Shown here one piece after another: positions 12,215 through 23,720 of a stretch of DNA of 64,000 nucleotides. Position 1 is the stretch's first letter, and each line of letters begins with the position of its first letter. A program made the position numbers and the translations under genes. The DNA lies in assembly GCA_963920525.1 (NCBI GenBank), contig OY986436.1, forward strand, positions 91,847,868-91,911,867, given 5' to 3'. A model generated the notes under the pieces. The model was not told where the DNA came from and did not search any database. It saw only the letters and a list, made by a program, of their open reading frames with translations. Origin of the DNA: Dichetophora obliterata. Taxonomy: Eukaryota; Arthropoda; Insecta; Diptera; Sciomyzidae.

Positions 12215-12885
12215 CACTAGATTTACGGATGTTGATTACATACCTATTTTTACTGAAGTGAGCCATTTGACTCATACAAAAAAGTTTAATCTTTTTGAAA
12301 AAAACCGGTTCTAGCTAAATTGAAATAAAAGATTTATTATTTAAAACTTATTATGTTGACTTTCTATGATATAAATACAAATTCTAAATGTTTGATACTT
12401 TAAATCTTACTTGATTTTAAATACAAATTCTAGTTGTTTGATAGTTTAAAATCGTTTATTGAGCTTTAGGTCAGGTTTGAACAACTAATTACTCTTACGA
12501 ATTTTTCCAAAGAAACAAAAACAAAGTTTTCAATATGAAAAGGAAAATATCACTAGCTGATTTATTGCAATTTCGGCCCTGCTACAGGCTTCATCAGAAA
12601 TCTTTGTGATACGTCGTGCAAGCGCATTAGCGCTCTGCACCACAGAGGCGATGAAATTTTAAGTGTCAATTTCTCAGTTTTTCTCCTTTCATATTTTCCT
12701 GTTGTTGTTGCATTTTTGCTTTATTTTAGTTCTTATGCTTATGTTATTATTATGGAGTTCAACAGTCTGTTAGAACTTTAAAACTTTATTGAAATCATTT
12801 TTTACATATTAACTCTGTTTTTTAAATACATTTTCCGCAAAAATTTTTATTGCATTCAGCACTCTTATAAAAGCTCTTACATATA

Positions 12886-13574
12886 CACCTAATCCTGTTT
12901 TTGCACGGTACATACGTTCCAGAAAATATCGTGTAAAAAAAATCGTGTAAAAAAAGACACACCGTAATGGAAAAATATTAGATTGGTTCAACAACCTCAA
13001 AAAGACTACAAAAATTAATAACTCGGTAAAACAAACACATATTTTGTTCTTCAGTATATCATATTCATTTTATTTCACATATTATAATCATTTTATAATT
13101 TTTTCTACATTTATTCAAGCTCAAGACCATTTTGTTCTAATATGAATTTTCATTTATTAGCTTCATATTAAATTTTCAAAATGGTCTCGAGCTTGAATAA
13201 ATGTAGAAAAAATTTGAAATACAGACCGAATAATGAAACTCCCGCAGGGAGAAATGATAAAAGTCATTTTATAATTTTAAAGAAATAAAAACAAAAATTA
13301 AAAAATTTACACATTTTAGATATAAAAACACAACCTAAATATTAAAAAAAAAATCACATCTTCAAGTAACATAAAAAACAAAATCATTTTAAAGTTTTCA
13401 GGAAATAAAAACACAATTTAAAAATAAAAAATAATCTCATATTCAAGGATAAACAAGATAAGTTTTGTCGTGTTATTTTAAAAATAACGTGTAAAAACAG
13501 GATAAGTTTATTTCTGTCGACCGTGTTATTTCAAAATCGTGTAAAAAAAGACCGTGTAAAATCAGGATTAGGTG
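12886..13574. mobile_element. TA-flanked MITE nested in the piggyBac-like element
   Basis: TA duplicates lie at 12884-12885 and 13575-13576. The inverted ends CACCTAATCCTGTTTTTGCA and its near-match at the right continue to a CACGGT. GTGTAAAAA words recur near both ends. Non-coding. A long hairpin lies in the middle. Confidence 0.8.
13102..13212. repeat. Long hairpin
   Basis: Arms of about 34 bp (13102-13136 and 13178-13212) read TCTACATTTATTCAAGCTC then A/G AGACCATTTTG, with one mismatch. The loop is about 41 nt. It is internal to the 12886-13574 MITE. Confidence 0.85.
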
Positions 13575-13970
13575 TATTTCTCTTTCAAAATGCGTGATCT
13601 TGACAATTCTTCCTTAAGTCAACAGCATGAATTTTTGACATGGGAACGGAGTTCTTGACAAGATTGATCATGAATGTTTAAGCAGCAGCTTTCTTTAGAA
13701 TTCTGAGAATAACTTTCTTTATGTAAGCCATAAGTTTCATGTTCTTAAAGCAATTAAATGTTAAATAATTTTATGAGTCAAGGTATTCCACATTCTAATA
13801 TGCGAAATGAGGGGGTCGTCGGAGGGGAGTAACCTTTATTTACCTTTATTTTATTACGTAACTAAAAACCAACATATGTATTTAAAAAATAATATTTCAG
13901 TTATATATATATATATAGCAATAAAATTTCAAATGAGTCAAATTGGCTCAGTCCGTAAATCTAGTGTTAA

Positions 13971-14493
13971 AACAAGGATATGCTGCTCATTTGGCTTTAC
14001 TTTGTGAACCCTGGAAAGGCAAAGCAAAGAAGCACTAAAAAAACTTGAAATATTAAAAATATTTACGTAAGTTCAGCCGTAGCGCTATGAACGCATAACA
14101 AATGATTTTATTGCTTTCCTTATCTTGCAGAATTTAAAATGTGGAAAACAAAATGGAATCAAGAAGAAGCTTCATCTGCCCTCATCTCGTCCTTCATCTG
14201 CAATAAAAGCATTAAATGAAACCAACAAAGACTTTTTCCATTCATTTTTTCTCATTTAAAAATATATGCTACTATCCTAGTTACTACTTGTACTGCAGAG
14301 CGATCCTTTTCAACATTAAACAGACAAAAAACTTACTTGCGGAACTCAACAGGACAAGAGAGACCAAATGGCTTGGCGTTGATGAGTGTGCATCGAAGAT
14401 TTGATATTGATAATGAAGAAGTTATCAACAATTTTGCAGCAAAAAACGCCAGGCGGTTGAATTTTTTATTATGAGCTTCAAATTAATTTTTTA
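13971..14493. other. Non-coding spacer
   Basis: No recognisable gene or element ends. The longest frame (14216-14404) has no family features. Confidence 0.5.
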
Positions 14494-15749
14494 TAGGGTG
14501 GTTAAATTTTAAGGGCCGATGTTGATTTTGAAAAAAAAAAACACAAATTATTTAAGAAATTATTACCATTTCTTTTTATTATGATAATATTGGTATGATT
14601 CAATTATACATGGAACAAAATATCTTCCAAATGGCCGCCGCGACCTCGGCGACACACCTCCATCCGATGGTCCAAATTTTCGATGACGCTGAGGCATAAT
14701 TGAGGTTCTATGCCGTTAATGTGCCGAATTATCTCATCCTTTAGCTCTTGAATTGTTGCTGGCTTATCGACGTACAACTTTTCTTTCAAATAACCCCAAA
14801 TAAAGAAGTCCAATGGTGTCAAATCACATGATCTTCGCGGCCAATTGAAATCGCCACTACGTGAGATAACACGGCCATTGAATTTGTCGCGCAAAAGAGC
14901 CATTGTTTCGTTAGCGTGTGGCAAGTGGCACCGTCCTGTTGAAACCACATATCATCCACATCCATATCTTCCAATTCGGGCCATAAAAAGTTCGTTATCA
15001 TCACACAATAGCGAACACCATTCACAGTAACTGCCTGACCGGCCTCATTTTGGAAAAAATACGGCCCGATGATGCCGCCAGCCCATAAACCGCACCAAAT
15101 AATCACTCTTTGTGGGTGCATTGGTTTTTCGACAATCACTCTTGGATTATCATTTGCCCAAATACGGTAATTCTGCTTATTGACTGATGATTTTCTTCGA
15201 AAATTGATCATCCACTGTTGCCATTTCTTGCAACCATTCTGACCATTGGCGACGCTTGAAATGGTCAAGAGGCTTTAGTTCTTGAGTCAATTGCACCTTG
15301 TAAGCGTGAAAATGCAAGTCTTTATGCATAATGTTCATCAACGATGAACGTGAGTGGTGCAATTGTTGGGCACGATGAAGAAATGAGGTGGACGGCTCTT
15401 CAGCCAAACTATCGCGAACAGCAGTAATATTTTCTGCAGTCCGAGCTGTACGCGCATGCACTGGTGTTTTTACATCTCCTGCAGACCCGGTTTGCTCAAA
15501 TTTTTTCATGATTTTTCCGATTGTACGCACATTTGGACGATTAAATTGACTGCACGATATTAATTTTGATTTTAATTTCCATTTTCATAATAAGCCTGAA
15601 TAACTTTTACGCGTTGCTCGATTGTGTATCTTTCCATGGTTCAAATTGAATTAATCTGAAATTGAGAAATGTCAAATGAAATGCAGAAAAAACTTGACGT
15701 TTAGGTGTGGCTCACATGCAACATCGACCCTTAAAATTTAACCACCCTT
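14494..15749 (-). mobile_element. DD41D (rosa-like) mariner/Tc1 superfamily transposon, copy 1
   Basis: TA duplicates lie at 14492-14493 and 15750-15751. Inverted ends of about 31 bp start (T/A)AGGGTGGTTAAATTTTAAG and end CGATGTTG. The element is 1,256 bp with one decayed transposase on the minus strand. Its termini differ from the other two DD41D copies here, so it is a separate subfamily. Confidence 0.88.
14604..15637 (-). pseudogene. DD41D transposase, frameshifted and deleted
   Basis: It would cut and paste the element by an RNase H-like DDE/D reaction in the nucleus. The probable start is the ATG at 15637 (M-E-R-Y-T-I-E-Q-R). A helix-turn-helix N-terminus, the WCGLWAGGIIGPYFF block, the second Asp in QQDGATCH and the third Asp in SCDLTPLDFF can be read; the second and third acidic residues are separated by 41 residues. 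Reading needs at least three frames: shifts occur near 15530, near 15200 and near 14930. A deletion removes the stretch with the first catalytic Asp (the S-D-E-A-H-F block), joining K-K-I-I directly to S-V-N-K-Q-N. This copy cannot make active enzyme. Confidence 0.85.
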
Positions 15750-15890
15750 TATTATTGTGTCCACTATGACGATTTCGACTAACACTACTCTTTTTTTTCG
15801 TACTGGTGAAAGAAGTTGCTTATGAAAATATGTAACAAAAACCAATATTATTGTTTTTTTGATTTCTAGTAAACTTTACATATTTTTTCC

Positions 15891-16297
15891 TTTTTTTTTT
15901 TTTTTTTTTTAAAAGATCAAAGAACCAAGGCATGCGCCTTATACAAACAAGGGTTGGTCTTTGACCTGAAAGGAAAGGATAGATTATTTAGAGGAATTGA
16001 TTAGAACCATTCGTGAATTATTGATAAGGCTAAACAACGTGAAAGACAATTTGAATTGCTTTTAACCGTGGCTAGTGTTATGCCTTAACCTCGGCAAGCA
16101 TTTCCAGCCCTTCGTTGTTCCTGCCCATTAATTCCACATTTTCCACAATTTAGCTATGGATTTTTTGTTTTCCATAATTCTTAAATGTGCAGGAAAGAAT
16201 AAAGAAAGTGAAAAGAACCATGCCCGAGCCCGGATTCGAACCAGGGACCTCTGGGTTGATAGTCTAGCGCACTCTCCACTAGACTACGAAGGCCGAC
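15891..16297 (-). mobile_element. tRNA-derived SINE, copy B
   Basis: The minus-strand head starts GTCGGCCTTCGTAGTCTAG at 16297. It has an A box TAGTCTAGTGG (16276-16286) and a perfect B box GGTTCGAATCC (16232-16242). The body is shared with copies A and C and the element ends in a poly(A) tail, seen as T at 15891-15910. This is the best preserved copy and the likely reference for the family. Confidence 0.88.
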
Positions 16298-17332
16298 AAA
16301 GGTCTTTTTTCCAAAAATATTAAATTAAACTTGAAAAAAATTATATAAAATACAAAATAATAAAAAAATAAAAATATACAGATTTCATTTCGAATTACAT
16401 TCGGAGTTTAAGGAAAAGCGTAAGGAACTTCTTTCCTGATGAACCACAGAGATAGAGATAGAGAGAGAAACGGAGAGCTGAGCACGCGCCTGCTCTTTTG
16501 TTAGACTGCTTGAATTTCAACATTCGCTCGCACACTCACAGCGCTAGTTTGTAGTCTGCTCGATACTCGCAAGCGTACACACAGCAATCACACTGTTACG
16601 CATTTTTTTCCTTCAAATCGCACTACCCGCAAGCTGCATAAAGGAACTTTGTCCCAAAAAAATTGTAATAGTTGTAAAAAATAAATTGTCAAAAATTATG
16701 GGCCGGAAAAAGCTCTTTGAATCTGCGTCAGAACATTGTTCATGTACACTGAAAAAATAATGCTGTTTGTCATGCATATTTTTAAAATTTTTTTATTTTA
16801 TTTCCATACAAATTCCTTAAAATTAAAAATTCAATTAACTTTATATTTTTTTTATTTCTTACATTATTTTTTTAGTACTATTTTTTTATTATAATAAATG
16901 TTTTAGTTTTAATTCCAATAGTTTTTCCGATAGTTTTTTTATATTTAGTGAAAACAATTAAAAAAAATTCTTCACTTGTTTAATCTGAAGTATAGTTTAC
17001 ACTAGACAGTACTATTAAGAATGTCGTCAAAAATTAATCAAAATTAAGTCTGTGAAGTTCGTACTTAATTAAATTGGCAAGACAATTGACAAAAAGTTTA
17101 GAAAGTTTAAATTTTGTCGCTTTTTTATTTTTTAATTGTATTTTCTTAAATAATACGCTCAAGCTTAAATTTTGTACGTTATCAATAATTTCTTTGAAAT
17201 TTTGCTCTTTTCTCTTCTTCAATATATTCTATGTTGTTTATTACTGTCCCTTTTTCCGCATAATTTAAGAACGCTGAAATTATTAGTGCTGAATTTAGAA
17301 CTTTTAGACTGAATTTTAGACTGAAGTTTGCT
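16298..17332. other. Spacer between two SINEs
   Basis: No gene is seen. A GA-rich run at 16448-16480 precedes a less AT-rich stretch to about 16640. The rest is AT-rich low complexity. Confidence 0.5.
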
Positions 17333-17721
17333 GTCGGTCTTTGCAGTCTAGTGAACAATGCTCTAGACTATCAACTCCTGTTCGAATCCGTGTTCGGACA
17401 TAGTTCTTTTCGCTTTCTTTGTTCTTTACTACATTTAAGACTTATTGATGGAAACAAAAAATCCACAACTGTATTGTAGAAAATGTGGAATTAAAGGACA
17501 GGAACAACTGAGGGCTGGAAATGCTTGCCGAGGTTTAGGCATAACATTAGCCTCGGTTATAAGTAATTCAAATTGTCTTTCCCATTTGTTCCGCCTAATC
17601 GATAATTCACGTATGGTTCCTAATGGTTTCTAATTATCCATCCCATTCCTTTCAAGTCAAAGACCAAAGGTTAATTGTATAAGGCACATGTCTTGGTTCT
17701 TTGATCTTTTTAAAAAAAAAA
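17333..17721 (+). mobile_element. tRNA-derived SINE, copy C
   Basis: The head begins GTCGGTCTTTGCAGTCTAG on the plus strand, with B box GTTCGAATCCG. The body matches copies A and B and it ends TTCTTTGATC followed by a short A-run. It is more diverged than copy B and inverted relative to it, about 1 kb away. Confidence 0.85.
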
Positions 17722-18796
17722 CTAAATCTGAAAATAATGAACTTGTACTTGGTAACATATGGGCATTTCCACAAAACATTCTACCGTGACCAAAAAATTA
17801 AAAAAAATAAAAACTTATTATCTTATGATATTATCTAAGACATGCCCGTAGCCAGGATTTACCCAAGGGGTGGTTTTGATTAAAAAAAGATTGATAGTTT
17901 TTGATATCGATAAATCAAAAGGAATTTTTATATATATATGAAATGTTTGCTCCCCATACACCAAATTGTTTACGCCATAGACTAAAAATAGTCGATTTGA
18001 TATAGAAATAAAATCTATAACGTTTCGTGCCGATTGATAGACTTTTAAAACTAGCTCAAGAGATTAATAAATGGAGAAATGTTTTACAAGAGCTCAAAAC
18101 ATTTTTTGTAGACAATTTTTTACAAAAACAGGAATGCATTTCGTTTTTAATGTAATTGTTCTTTAAAATGAGTTAACAAACATAAAAATCGCATTAAAAG
18201 TACCAGAGTTGTGATATTTAACTTTTCGAAAAAATGTTATTTTATTTCTTGTTTCAATTAAACAATAATTATAAAAATGAATATCCGAGAAATATTAATG
18301 AAATTTTGGTTAAATATTTTCTGAAACAACACAAAAGAAAAGTGTGTTCAAAAGGTCCTATTTAACATTATTGAAAAAGCTGCTTTTACTATGGCTTAGC
18401 AGTTTAAATATTTAATCCTATCATTTGCAGAAATAAAAAATTAAGAAAATAGTAAATTTTTCCAATATTTTATGCATAAAAGTTTATGTTTCTGTTCAAA
18501 CGAGCTTAAATATGCATACTGAAAAATTGCTTTTGAAGATATTTGCACAAAAGGGACTAATTTCCATACAAGGCTTTTGTACAATATTTAATCAAACAGT
18601 TTATTAAATATTTTTAAAGACTCAACTTTAAGTTCTCTTTAAGGTAAGAAACTGATTATTCAATAAAAGAAAGTCCTCAGTGAATCCTTATTACTACAAT
18701 GAGAAACCGACGAAGAATGTGAACGAATTGAGCCCGACATAGGGCACTTAGTACATGTTTAGTGAATTAATTATTTCTGTGAAAACTTCTTATGTA
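17722..18796. other. Non-coding spacer with a possible hAT end
   Basis: No gene is seen. GCCCGTAGCCAGGATTTACC near 17846 matches, in inverse orientation, the CCCTG-ending sequence near 35183. This looks like the terminal part of a hAT-type element, but no partner end was found. Confidence 0.45.
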
Positions 18797-19740
18797 CAGG
18801 GTTGTCCATATTCGAAGCGCCCATTTTATTTTTAAATAAATCAAAGAAACCACAATTTTTTGTCTGTTCGTCATAAATATCATTTAATTGGGTTCAAGTA
18901 GATTTGCTTACATTATTTCTTGAATATGATATCTCGTAAATGGTCGCCATTGGCCTCTACGACATATTGTGCCCGTTTTGCAGCATTTTCCATGGTTTTC
19001 TTCAACATTTCGATGGGAATGGCGGTTATTTCTTGACGGATGTTGGTTTTCAGCTCTTCTAGGGTCTTTGGCTTGTTGACGTAAACCTTTGATTTCAAAT
19101 AACCCCACAAAAAGAAGTCTGGAGGCGTTAAATCTGGTGATCTTGGCGGCCAATCTAAATCACCATTTTTTGACATCAAACGGCCAGGGAACAATTGCTT
19201 CAAAAAATCGATTGTAGTGCGGCTTGTGTGTGGTGGCGCGCCATCTTGTTGAAACCAGTAGTGCCTGATACGCTTTCGACGAACGATTGGCATGAAAAAA
19301 ATGTTTATCATATTGCGATAACGCTCCTGATTGACACTAACTCTGTGGCCATTATCATCTTCGAAAAAGAACGGCCCAATGAGCATTTTAGCACAAACGC
19401 CGCACCAAACAGTGACTTTTGCATCGTGAAGAGGTACCTCTTGAATCTCTTGTGGATTTTCAGTGGCATAAATACGGCAATTTTGTTTGTTTACCGTTTT
19501 CTTGGAAGGCGCACTTTTCACTTTTTTTATTTTTTTGAAAGCACGTTGAGTTTTCACTATTGACTTGTTTTGTTGAATGTAAATTTCAACAATTTTAGAG
19601 CGTTCGCGTGGCGTAAACTGTTCCATTGTAAACATTTGCTTGGAATGACGCTTCACACGCGGTATGTCATTAGTCGATTTGGCATCACTGCGGAAAGTTA
19701 CAGTGTTGCCACATGGGCGCTTCGAATATGGACAACCCTG
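18797..19740 (-). mobile_element. DD41D (rosa-like) transposon, copy 2, internally deleted
   Basis: TA duplicates lie at 18795-18796 and 19741-19742. Perfect 28 bp inverted ends start CAGGGTTGTCCATATTCGAA. The element is 944 bp and carries a shortened but uninterrupted transposase frame. The perfect ends and intact frame suggest a fairly young deletion derivative. Confidence 0.92.
18913..19656 (-). pseudogene. DD41D transposase with internal deletion, open frame kept
   Basis: This is a 247-residue frame. The N-terminal helix-turn-helix (from M-E-Q-F-T-P-R-E-R, probable start 19626) runs to about residue 50, then jumps in frame to V-N-K-Q-N-C-R-I-Y. The second Asp (QQDGAPPHT) and third Asp (SPDLTPPDFF) are present 41 residues apart, and the C-terminus is complete. 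The deleted piece held the second DNA-binding half and the first catalytic Asp, so the product could bind poorly at best and cannot cut. An intact full-length relative is about 340-360 residues. Confidence 0.88.
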
Positions 19741-20227
19741 TATACTTTATTGTTGTGTTTAATTTATAAAATGCTTAAAAACCTTATCAAAAATGCCTAT
19801 TTCTTCAAACATTTTTTTGCATAATCATAATACTAAAATTTATGTCCTGTTTTAATATGTAGGATACTAAACTTGGAAAATTAAATTTCAAAAATTTTCC
19901 AAGCAAAATTTTGAAAGCGTTGCTATCCACAAATAATAAGATATTTCTAAGTTCTTTAAATTCGAAATAATTGCATTCTTAGCTATGATTCTGTATACTT
20001 AGTTTTCTAAATTTGCATCCAAAAATATTTTTCACCCGCGACACTGTGCGGCGTCTTAAGAAAGAAAAAAATTGTGGCTTCGTCAACAAATGTTGCTGCT
20101 GTTCTGCAGAATTTTAATTTTGAAGTCGTAGAATCAGCAATTACAATCGGTGAAGCGGGGTTTATTTGTTACTGTTTCTGTGTTTACGATGCGAGGAGAA
20201 ATCCAAACAAAGCAAATATTTTATGAA
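19741..20227. other. Non-coding spacer
   Basis: No coding or repeat structure supported. Confidence 0.5.
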
Positions 20228-20603
20228 CAGTGTTGCCGTTTGGATCCAAATGGATCCATTTAGATACTTTTTTCCTTCAAAAATTTATGAATACGTTTTT
20301 TTTGTCTCAGTGTCAGTTTGAATACTTTTTTTTAAAATCTTTCTTAATATGAATATATGTTTTTGTTTGCAAAATGTAAAACTTAAGCAGTCCCTTAAAT
20401 TCAACAAAAACGTTAAGATAAATGAGGACTTAGACATTTTTGGGCAATATTTTCTTACCAAAAAATACATTTAAGCAATCTATTTATAAATAACTTTAAA
20501 ATTTTGTAAAAAATATTTTAAGTCTGCCATAGCTAGGAGATTTTAAAAAATCTGTACTTTTTAACCCTTAAGATTCCCATAGCGATTGCACAGTGTAACT
20601 TAA

Positions 20604-20826
20604 CCCTCCATCAGTAACCTGAGTGGATTACACCCAGTAGCACTAAATTAAAAGTGTTATGAACTTAGAATTACTAAATGAAACTAATAAAAAAATATAA
20701 ATACTATAACTACTATAAAAAAGGTTGAACTAATTTCGAATTTAAACATTTTTTAGATGTGTGCACTTAAAGACTTATAATTGTGATTTTCATTTATGGC
20801 TGTTTTTATAGGTTAGTAATCCAGGG
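20604..20826. mobile_element. piggyBac-like MITE nested in the hAT-type element
   Basis: TTAA lies at 20600-20603 and 20827-20830. The imperfect 16 bp inverted end is CCCTCCATCAGTAACC against CCCTGGATTACTAACC. The interior is non-coding. Confidence 0.6.
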
Positions 20827-21037
20827 TTAATAATTCTAGAAAGGTTGCACCGTCAAGTACCCCTATTAATATGCACTTTGTTTTTTGTTTCCGATAAATT
20901 TTGACCAAAATATCTTAACCCTGTCTGAAAACGACTACTTGTTTTTACGACACCTAGCGAGAAGAAGATGCATAAAAAACATATTTGGAATATTGTTTTT
21001 TTGTCTAATTTACGTAAATAAAATTTAAAGTTTTTAA

Positions 21038-21099
21038 CCCTGTAGTTGTCGCGTGGACTACATTAGTATGTAAAATCTAGGTGCGCGACCACTGTAGGG
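21038..21099. mobile_element. Very short TTAA-flanked inverted repeat
   Basis: TTAA lies at 21034-21037 and 21100-21103. The ends CCCTGTAGTTGTCGCG and CCCTACAGTGGTCGCG (inverted) leave only about 30 bp between them. It may be the collapsed remnant of a piggyBac-like MITE. Another TTAACCCTGT occurs near 20915. Confidence 0.45.
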
Positions 21100-21648
21100 T
21101 TAAGATAAATGTTTCAATTAAAATTAATTAATTAATTAATTAAAACGTGCAATTTTAGCTTAATATAACTAGTTAAAAGGCAATAGCAACCCATATAATC
21201 TGTTTTACACTAAACTAAACAAGTTATTTATTTATTTTTTCTTTTATATGCAATTATATATTGTTTAATATTGCTATTGTTTAAAAATTATTCTTATCAA
21301 ATAAATGTAATTAAAGAGCAATAGCAACACTCATAAAAAACAGAAGTATTGAAATTAATGTTCCTATTAAATTTTATACATGCTTTATTTCTTATTATTA
21401 TATTTTAATAAAAATATTTTTTAGTCTTAAAATTTAATAAATAAAATTGTTACGAAAGCTTAAAAAACTGGGTTGCATTATATAAAAATATTAATGTTGT
21501 ATTCTTATGTTAAAATAACTAATACATAATTGGTTTTTAGATTTTGATACTTGGATACTTTTTTTTCAAAAGCGGATACTTTTGGATACTTTTTTGACCT
21601 TCTAATGGATACTGTTTTAAGAATCTTTGCAGCAACACTGTTTATGAA

Positions 21649-22541
21649 CTCTTTTAACAACAACGCTACCATGTTTCGGTCTCGCTCTTCGGCCTGCTAG
21701 GGGTTGTACTTATGTTTATGTTTAAAAGCTATACGCAAATAAAGCAAAATAAAGATTGCGTAGTTTTTGCTTTTGTAGCGCCAAGTATAAGGAACGGTTT
21801 TTTCCATTCCCTGATGCTTACATCATATATTAGCTGTTGGTATCAGAATTGTAAGAACAACAAAAACTAGACGTATTTCAGCTTTCTTCAACTTCATACT
21901 ATGTCAAAATAAGCTCTTTTGAACAGACACTCACCAAATGCAAAACATTGTGCGATTACGTTGCTTACTCAATTCCCAAAAATACGAAATTGCAAAATTA
22001 AAAAAAACGACATAACGGAGTGCTATAGCATAGTCTTCAGCTATTTTGTGAAAAAAAAAATTAAAAAAAAAACTCGTATCAAAAAGTTATAGCTGTTGAA
22101 ACTTAATGTTTTTTCAAAAATCCTCAAAGTGACTGTGTTTGGGCATTTCAAACACAAAAATAAAAAAATCATAAGAAATTTAAAAAAAAAAATATATCTA
22201 TCATTTAAAATGATTTTAAAAACTATTTCTGATTTTCGTTTTAAAAAAACTTCAGTACTAATTTATATAGTAATTTTAAATATTTTAAAAAAGCAACTCT
22301 ACAACATAACGAATGTGAAATATAACTGTTAAACATTTCAATTGACGTTACTAAACTATTGATTAAGTTATTAATTTTTGGGAAAAAACAACACAGAATA
22401 TGAATGGACAATCTTGATCACAAATGTATTTAGTTGGAGCGACCACATTAATAGCAATTTGAAAATCAAAAGTTTTTATTGTTTTTTAGGTTGAAATACA
22501 AGAGGCGATATTGTTGCATTTCGAAACTCGTTTGCGATGTC
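21649..22541. other. Non-coding spacer
   Basis: A long frame at 22096-22332 is Lys/Ile/Phe-rich low complexity and is not called a gene. Nothing else recognised. Confidence 0.5.
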
Positions 22542-22674
22542 TTAAGCTTTAATAACAGCATCCTGTAGCTCTTGTTCCGCTACATACGCATGTGCTCCTT
22601 GTGGTGTACCAATCATGACAGCCGCACCATCGTAACCCTGCCCGAACGTAAAATCGCAAGCTAGGCCGAAGTCC
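22542..22674 (-). pseudogene. Unidentified protein-coding fragment
   Basis: The minus frame reads about 44 residues without a stop, including ACDFTFGQGYDGAAVMIG and ending QELQDAVIKA then TAA. The composition is protein-like and less AT-rich than the surroundings. I do not recognise the family with confidence. G-Q-G-Y-D-G-A faintly recalls hAT-type transposases, but the C-terminus does not. No upstream exon was found. Confidence 0.35.
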
Positions 22675-22857
22675 TTATATTATCTTTGATCTGAAAGCAT
22701 AGTTCTCAAATCAGTTCAAAATTGAAGTGGCTTTCAACTTTTTACGCTGTTGCGTTGCAGTTGCCTTAATGCTAATACATATATTAGATTTTTATTCTTT
22801 CTCGACCTTATGGGTGGGGGGGGGGGTTTAACCCCTAAAACCAACATTTTGATTTTA

Positions 22858-23500
22858 TTAATTTTAGCATTTTATGCATAAATTCATATACCATGATGAT
22901 CAATTTGTCTGCACTGTTTGACAAATGTGGTTTTTCTTTTTCGTAAATGTTTAGAAAATGTTTCGTAAACTTTTTATTTAAGTAAAAATAGAAAGCATTA
23001 TCTAAAGATAATGAAAAAATGGTTGAGACAATTAAAGGAAAATATATTGAATTTGTTTTTTAATTACTAAATTACGTAATGACTTAACTAACTAATTACT
23101 TAATTGCATAATTGAACTACAATGGAAATTTAAGTAATGTAACGCTAGATCGAAAAGCATAATAAAAAAAAACCAGAAAAGATTTTTAAATTCGATCACT
23201 TGGAATATAAACTTATGTTAGTTTAAGCTCTTCTAGTTAAACCCTTAAAAGTTGTATACAAAAAGTCTTGCCCAATTCAGAGAATTTTGAAAATTTTGTA
23301 AGCCAAGTCAAAAATCACTTCCGTTTTTGTAATGTAACGCCAGCACATATTTTTGTATATATCTTAAAATCCTTAGAGTCGATTGTTGACATTGTTTTAA
23401 CTTAACAAAGTGGTACTTAATTACTACGCAAATACAAAAAAGCCTTTAAAAAATTACAAAAATTTTTATTTTTTGTTTTTAATATTTCTTCATACAAATC
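22858..23500. repeat. Dispersed repeat, copy 1
   Basis: It matches 43995-44690 in direct orientation over about 650 bp. Shared words include AAATGTTTAGAAAATGTTTC, AATGAAAAAATGGTTGAGAC, TCTTGCCCAATTCAGAGAAT and GTAACGCCAGCACATA. No coding frame. Element ends were not identified. Confidence 0.8.
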
Positions 23501-23720
23501 GTACGTGAAATCATATATCAAATTATTGAAATACGTTTCGTACCTCATTCGTCAGCAAATACTTTGAGCGCATTTTTTCAAATAAAAATTTAATCAAAAC
23601 AAATGTTATACAATAATACTCTTTAAGTAAACACCCTTTAACTTACTTCAAGCCTATACAAACAAAAGAACCTTTCAAAATCAAATAAAGTGTTCTGCTA
23701 TAACATTGAAATTACTCAAG

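Larger units (their letters stand above)
12215..13966. mobile_element. piggyBac-like non-autonomous element
   Basis: TTAA is duplicated at 12211-12214 and 13967-13970. The terminal inverted repeat is CACTAGATTTACGGA. Just inside both ends is a second inverted word, GAGCCA(A)TTTGACTCAT. No transposase is recognisable. The 1,752 bp length includes the nested 12886-13574 element, so the element itself was about 1.06 kb. Confidence 0.85.
20228..21640. mobile_element. hAT-type non-autonomous element
   Basis: The 8 bp duplication TTTATGAA lies at 20220-20227 and 21641-21648. Termini are CAGTGTTGC on the left and GCAACACTG on the right. GGATACTTTTTT words cluster just inside both ends, as expected of subterminal transposase-binding repeats. 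No transposase is visible in 1,413 bp. It hosts at least one piggyBac-like MITE. Confidence 0.85.

Noticed and set aside
16220..16297. A genuine tRNA gene
   Set aside because: The A and B boxes are good, but the sequence continues into a body shared by three copies with an A-tail, so it is a SINE head.
19195..19824. Plus-strand frames of up to 122 codons
   Set aside because: They lie opposite the DD41D copy 2 transposase and have no family features.
22096..22332. 78-codon frame
   Set aside because: Lys/Ile/Phe-rich low complexity in AT-rich DNA, with no motif or splice context.
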